Below are positions 60,473 to 64,000 of a stretch of DNA of 64,000 bases, in pieces (the stretch's first letter is position 1; every line of letters begins with the position of its first letter). Below the pieces are notes generated by a model. The model saw nothing but the letters and a program-made list of their open reading frames with translations. It was not told where the DNA came from and did not search any database. This DNA comes from Hymenobacter perfusus. GTDB lineage: Bacteria; Bacteroidota; Bacteroidia; Cytophagales; Hymenobacteraceae. The DNA lies in contig NZ_RWIU01000009.1 of NCBI RefSeq assembly GCF_003944765.1, positions 1 through 64,000 of the forward strand, written 5' to 3'. Both the position numbers and the translations under genes were made by a program.

Positions 60473-62929
60473 TTATCGAAGCAGGATGTGACGGGTGATG
60501 GGTGGGGTTGAAGCGGTAGTAAGGCGCAAAATATAGGAGCCCCGAGCCAGTTTGTCCACTTTCAGTTCCTGCGTCAACTGGTTTCCGGTCAACACAGTGC
60601 TCAGTACTATCCGGCCAGTGGCATCCAGCAACTCGGCCCGGTAAGTAAACGCGGAGGCCGGGCCGGAAAAGCGCAGGTTCAGGCGGTCGGCAGCCGGGTT
60701 GGGGTATACCTGCCAGTGGTCGGCAGCGATAATGGCTGCCTGGTTACTGGTAACCGTGCCGCCCCCTTGCAGGAAGGTATTCACGGCGCTGGCCCCCAGG
60801 TTGGCCACTGTAAGATCGGGGCGGCCATCAGCATTCACATCCGCCACCGCCACATCATACGGTGCTCCGCTTACGGTTAAAATGACGCCAAACGACAGGA
60901 TGCCGTTGGTATTGGGCAGGATAGAGACCTCCCTATACTGGGCATTGGTAACAATCACCTCTGGCTGCGCATCTCCATAGATATCCGCCACGCTTAGGCC
61001 GCTGGAATAAAAGCTGTTCTGTTGGGGCTCAATTTGAAATTGGCCAGTGCCATCATTCCGCAGCACAACTACCGGCGACCTGCCTTCGCTGCTGGTAAGT
61101 AACTCGGGGCGATTATCACCCGTGAGGTCGGCAGCAATAATTTGTACGGGAGTCCCGCTGGCGGTAATAATACTGGGGGCCGCAAACTGCCCGCTGCCGA
61201 GGTTCCGCAGAACGGCTACCGGGCCGGTGGAGTGGGCCGCCGCCAGGTCGGGTCGGCCGTCGCCATCCATATCAGTGGCTACCAGCCCGGTAGAAAACGC
61301 GCCCGTCGGCAGCACGAGCGGGCTGGCAAACTGGCCGTTGCCGCTGTTAAGAAGGACCGCCACCGAGTTGCCGGTTGACCCCGATACGCCCAGGTCCGGG
61401 CGTCCATCCGCGTTGAAGTCGGCGGCTACGACGCCCGTGGGGTTGCCCGGTACGCTGATGGTAGTAGCCGTAGTGAGTGCGCCCGTTCCGGCGGTGTTCA
61501 GCAGCACCGAAAGCGAAGCGCCCCCCCGGTTGGCCGTCACGGCATCTAACCGGCCGTTTCCATTGACGTCTACCAGCGCTACTGCTTCCGGCTGACGACC
61601 TACCGGATAGGTAACTGCGGGAGCCAGCGTGCCATCGGCCCGGCGGAGCAGCACGGCCAGGGTACTCCCTGTGGCCGAAACGCCGCTTACCGTCACTACA
61701 TCTAGCCGACCGTCGGCATTCAGGTCACCCTGTGCCAAACGGAGCGGGCCATTGGGCGCATTAATGGCGGTAGAGGAGGCCGCGGTGAACCGGCCATTGC
61801 CCAGGCCTGGCAACACGCTCAGCGACTGGGAAACCGTCTGGACATAATTAGCCGTAACCAGGTCTGGGCGGCCGTCGCCCGTCAGGTCTGCCACGGCCAC
61901 ATCGTAGGGCGTTACCCCGGCAGCAAAGGAACCGGCCGAGGTAAATGCGCCGGTAGCCGAGCCCAGTAGCATGGTGACGTCGTTACTGCGGCTATTGGAT
62001 ACGACGATATCCCGGAAGCCATCAGCATTCACATCGGCGCTGGCAATACCCGTGGAGCCCAGGCCGGTTGGGTAGCTCACAGGGGCCGCAAAGCCGGTGG
62101 CCGTGGCTAGGGTAATAGTGGCCGCGTTGGCAAAGTCGGCCTGCGCCACGTCCGGGCGACCATCCCCGTTGAAATCAGCCACCAATAGCTCTATCCCGTC
62201 CTGCGCGCCCGGATAGCGCCCCACGGACGCAAGTACGCCGTTGCCGGCATTGCGCAATATTTCAAAGGTAGCGGTAGCATCGTTCGAGACGAGTACATCT
62301 GCTTTGCCATCGGCATTCATATCGGCTATGGTAATGCCGCCCGCTCCTTGAGGGAGGGTGAGCACAGAACCTACTTCCGTGAAAGTTCCGTTGCTCAGGC
62401 TAGCTAACACGGTAAGCTGGGCGGTAGCACCCGCAGAGCTGAGCACGGCCAAGTCTGGCCGGCCATCCCCTGTCAGGTCGCCGGCCGCCAGTTCGTAGGC
62501 AGCGGCATTGTTAGGGGTAGGATAGTCGACGGCCGCGTTGAAGCGGCCGGAACGGTCGTTGCGCAGCACCGATACCGACCGGCCGTTATAGGAGGTTACG
62601 GCTAGGTCGGGGTACAGGTCACCATTAAAATCAGCGGCCACAATAGCATTCGGGCTACTGCCGACGGCGTAAGTTGTTGCGGCTCCCAACGTATTGGTTG
62701 CGCTGTTCAACAATACGCCTACTTTATTGCCCACTAAATTGGCCGTTGCCACATCCGGGCGGCCGTCCCGGTTTAAATCAACGGCTACCACGCTACGGGG
62801 CGTCTCGGGGTAGGGAGAGCCCACGCCGTAGCCGATGGGTTGCGGAAAAACCGGGAAGGACTGCCCAAACCCTGATAGAACTGGCACCAAGAGGCTACCA
62901 GTAAGGAAAAGTGGTAAGCGTTGAAGCAT
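60473..62929 (-). CDS. Secreted FG-GAP/VCBS repeat protein with T9SS sorting signal
   Basis: 818 residues from ATG 62929 (MLQRLPLFLTGSLLVPVLSG); the frame is open to 62986. After the signal peptide, about a dozen calcium-loop repeats of the form D-x-N-x-D-G-x-x-D-(I/L/V) occur (e.g. VDLNRDGRPDVATANLVGN, ADFNGDLYPDLAVTS, ADVNADGFRDIVVS), forming an integrin-like beta-propeller. A T9SS C-terminal domain follows (YPNPAADRLNLRF, then LARGSYILRLTT). It is a surface protein that binds calcium and probably an adhesion or matrix target. Some blades are nearly identical, pointing to internal duplication. Confidence 0.88.
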   Translation of the reverse strand: MLQRLPLFLTGSLLVPVLSGFGQSFPVFPQPIGYGVGSPYPETPRSVVAVDLNRDGRPDVATANLVGNKVGVLLNSATNTLGAATTYAVGSSPNAIVAADFNGDLYPDLAVTSYNGRSVSVLRNDRSGRFNAAVDYPTPNNAAAYELAAGDLTGDGRPDLAVLSSAGATAQLTVLASLSNGTFTEVGSVLTLPQGAGGITIADMNADGKADVLVSNDATATFEILRNAGNGVLASVGRYPGAQDGIELLVADFNGDGRPDVAQADFANAATITLATATGFAAPVSYPTGLGSTGIASADVNADGFRDIVVSNSRSNDVTMLLGSATGAFTSAGSFAAGVTPYDVAVADLTGDGRPDLVTANYVQTVSQSLSVLPGLGNGRFTAASSTAINAPNGPLRLAQGDLNADGRLDVVTVSGVSATGSTLAVLLRRADGTLAPAVTYPVGRQPEAVALVDVNGNGRLDAVTANRGGASLSVLLNTAGTGALTTATTISVPGNPTGVVAADFNADGRPDLGVSGSTGNSVAVLLNSGNGQFASPLVLPTGAFSTGLVATDMDGDGRPDLAAAHSTGPVAVLRNLGSGQFAAPSIITASGTPVQIIAADLTGDNRPELLTSSEGRSPVVVLRNDGTGQFQIEPQQNSFYSSGLSVADIYGDAQPEVIVTNAQYREVSILPNTNGILSFGVILTVSGAPYDVAVADVNADGRPDLTVANLGASAVNTFLQGGGTVTSNQAAIIAADHWQVYPNPAADRLNLRFSGPASAFTYRAELLDATGRIVLSTVLTGNQLTQELKVDKLARGSYILRLTTASTPPITRHILLR

Positions 62930-63129
62930 ATAAAACGATGAATAAAGGAGGAGTGTAGAGGTGGAAAATTCGCACTGCTTCGGCAAAAGCCAGTAAAACT
63001 AGGTAAGAAACGGAGGCAATAGTCGTTTTACCAGGACAAAAAATGGATTCACCGCAACCTGCGGGCATTTTTCTATACTTTCGGCTACTCCCGCTACGGT
63101 TTGTTCACTAGGTTTATCACTCGATAGTT

Positions 63130-63585
63130 ATGCTGAAAAAGTGTCTGCAATACGCCACTGCGGCTAGCCTCGTAGCCTCATTCGCCGCCTGTCAGCAAAT
63201 CGGCGAAGAGGAACAGAAGGGGATTTTTACCATTACGAACCAGTCGGGACAGGATGTGGAAGTGCGGGTGTACCGCACGCAGAACCGGCAGCAACCTCCC
63301 CTGATTCTGTCGCTGCCGCATGCTGCCAGCGTAGAGCGGATCAGCTACGGTGGAGCGGGTAATATTGCCTATCCGGAACTGTTTTCCCAGGGAGATTCCG
63401 TCCGGTTGGTGTTTCAGGACGGAAAGCAGCTGCTGCACTACTGCCCCCAGGCGCAACAGGCCGGACAGTGTCAGCCGGTGCGTAATCTGCTGTCATTGGG
63501 GCAGTATCAGACAGAAGCGCTGGATGAGTATACTATCCGGTTCAGCTACACCATAACCGCCGCCGAGTATGCAGCAGCCCGGTGA
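63130..63585 (+). CDS. Small lipoprotein of unknown function
   Basis: 151 residues. The signal peptide ends in SFAAC (Cys at 21). A beta-rich domain follows (KGIFTITNQSGQDVEVRVYRTQ, DSVRLVFQDGKQLLHYCPQ), with a closing strand pattern YTIRFSYTITAAEY. Two further Cys (in HYCPQ and GQCQP) could form a disulfide. No family is recognised. Confidence 0.7.
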   Translation: MLKKCLQYATAASLVASFAACQQIGEEEQKGIFTITNQSGQDVEVRVYRTQNRQQPPLILSLPHAASVERISYGGAGNIAYPELFSQGDSVRLVFQDGKQLLHYCPQAQQAGQCQPVRNLLSLGQYQTEALDEYTIRFSYTITAAEYAAAR

Positions 63586-63719
63586 AAGTGGGGGATAGAC
63601 GGGTGCAGACAAGTAAGGCGGTACCCTGCACGGACGGTTAACTTACACCAAACGGGTGGCTTGGGGCGTTATGGGCAGCGAAAAGGCAATTCCTGCCGCA
63701 ACCCAAGCCGGGTTTTCGC

Positions 63720-63727
63720 TACTTTTG
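63720..63727 (+). promoter_or_regulatory. -7 element TACTTTTG
   Basis: Exact consensus match 43 bp before the gene at 63770. Confidence 0.65.
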
Positions 63728-63769
63728 GCCATATCCGGCTGCGTAAGCCGTTTCCCGTAACGCCCCGCA

Positions 63770-64000
63770 ATGAAGTTTATACCCCGTTTGGCGCTGGCCG
63801 CCTCCCTTTCCGCTGCCGCCCCTTTGGCAGCCTCGGCCCAGCAAACGCAGGTGTTCACCGCTGATGAACGCCACTTCCAGGAAGGCCTTGAACTATTCGA
63901 CCGTGGCAAGTACGGCGCGGCCCAGCAGGCTTTCCAACGCTACCTCGACCTCACCCAGCGCCGCACCGGCGAGCTGGCCCCCGGCCGCACTACCGATGCC
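63770..64000 (+). CDS. Exported TPR protein, cut by window edge
   Basis: The first 77 residues are visible. A signal peptide (MKFIPRLALAASLSAAAPLAASAQ) is followed by a first tetratricopeptide-type helix pair (HFQEGLELFDRGKYGAAQQAFQRYLDL). Such proteins often bind other envelope proteins. The end of the gene and its function lie outside the window. Confidence 0.75.
   Translation, partial: MKFIPRLALAASLSAAAPLAASAQQTQVFTADERHFQEGLELFDRGKYGAAQQAFQRYLDLTQRRTGELAPGRTTDA

Overview
The window reads as the chromosome of a GC-rich Bacteroidota bacterium, most likely a Hymenobacter-like member of the Cytophagales. Four things support this. Exact TAnnTTTG promoter elements lie upstream of many genes, and the primary sigma factor is the short RpoD of 287 residues that recognises them. 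Two very large secreted proteins carry type IX secretion C-terminal sorting domains. A bacillithiol gene (bshB1) and an alpha-oxoamine synthase of the sphingolipid/sulfonolipid type are present. Small lipoproteins and TPR proteins of the kind common in this group are frequent.

Layout. 0-12 kb: the tail of an IS630-like transposase, an AI-2E family permease, then topoisomerase IV subunits parE and parC, separated by a TPR histidine kinase, its LuxR-type response regulator, a degenerate receiver paralogue and a stand-alone HsdR-N/DUF4357 protein. 12-18 kb: two TPR proteins, then thrS-infC-rpmI-rplT, with infC starting at AUA. 18-20 kb: a small accessory patch bounded by tRNA-Met and a decayed copy of that tRNA's 3' half plus terminator. 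20-28.9 kb: a START-like protein, an LptF/G permease, rpsO, pnp, rpoD, trxB, an M23 peptidase and bshB1. 29-36.6 kb: hypothetical proteins, then pyrB-pyrC and purE-purK, with a promoter-terminator leader before pyrB. 36.6-40.9 kb: a region rich in palindromic repeats, with a HTH regulator, a lipoprotein and accC. 40.9-47 kb: the oxoamine synthase, a histone H1-like protein, the divergent pair tyrS/holA, and an Xre-RES toxin-antitoxin pair. 47-64 kb: an SNF2 helicase, an ATP-grasp protein, exported and cell-surface proteins including the two T9SS clients, and the start of a further TPR protein at the edge.

Most genes are housekeeping. The non-routine content lies between genes: (1) six intergenic regions carry a pair of long inverted repeats whose sequence differs at each locus while the arms of each pair match; (2) a perfect 35-bp inverted repeat containing four GTAGGGTTG words lies just before the HTH regulator; (3) a decayed tRNA-Met fragment flanks a small island; (4) infC has an AUA start and a structured leader; (5) pyrB has a candidate attenuator or small RNA; (6) REP-like palindromes of several families are present. 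No CRISPR array, prophage or large defence island was seen.
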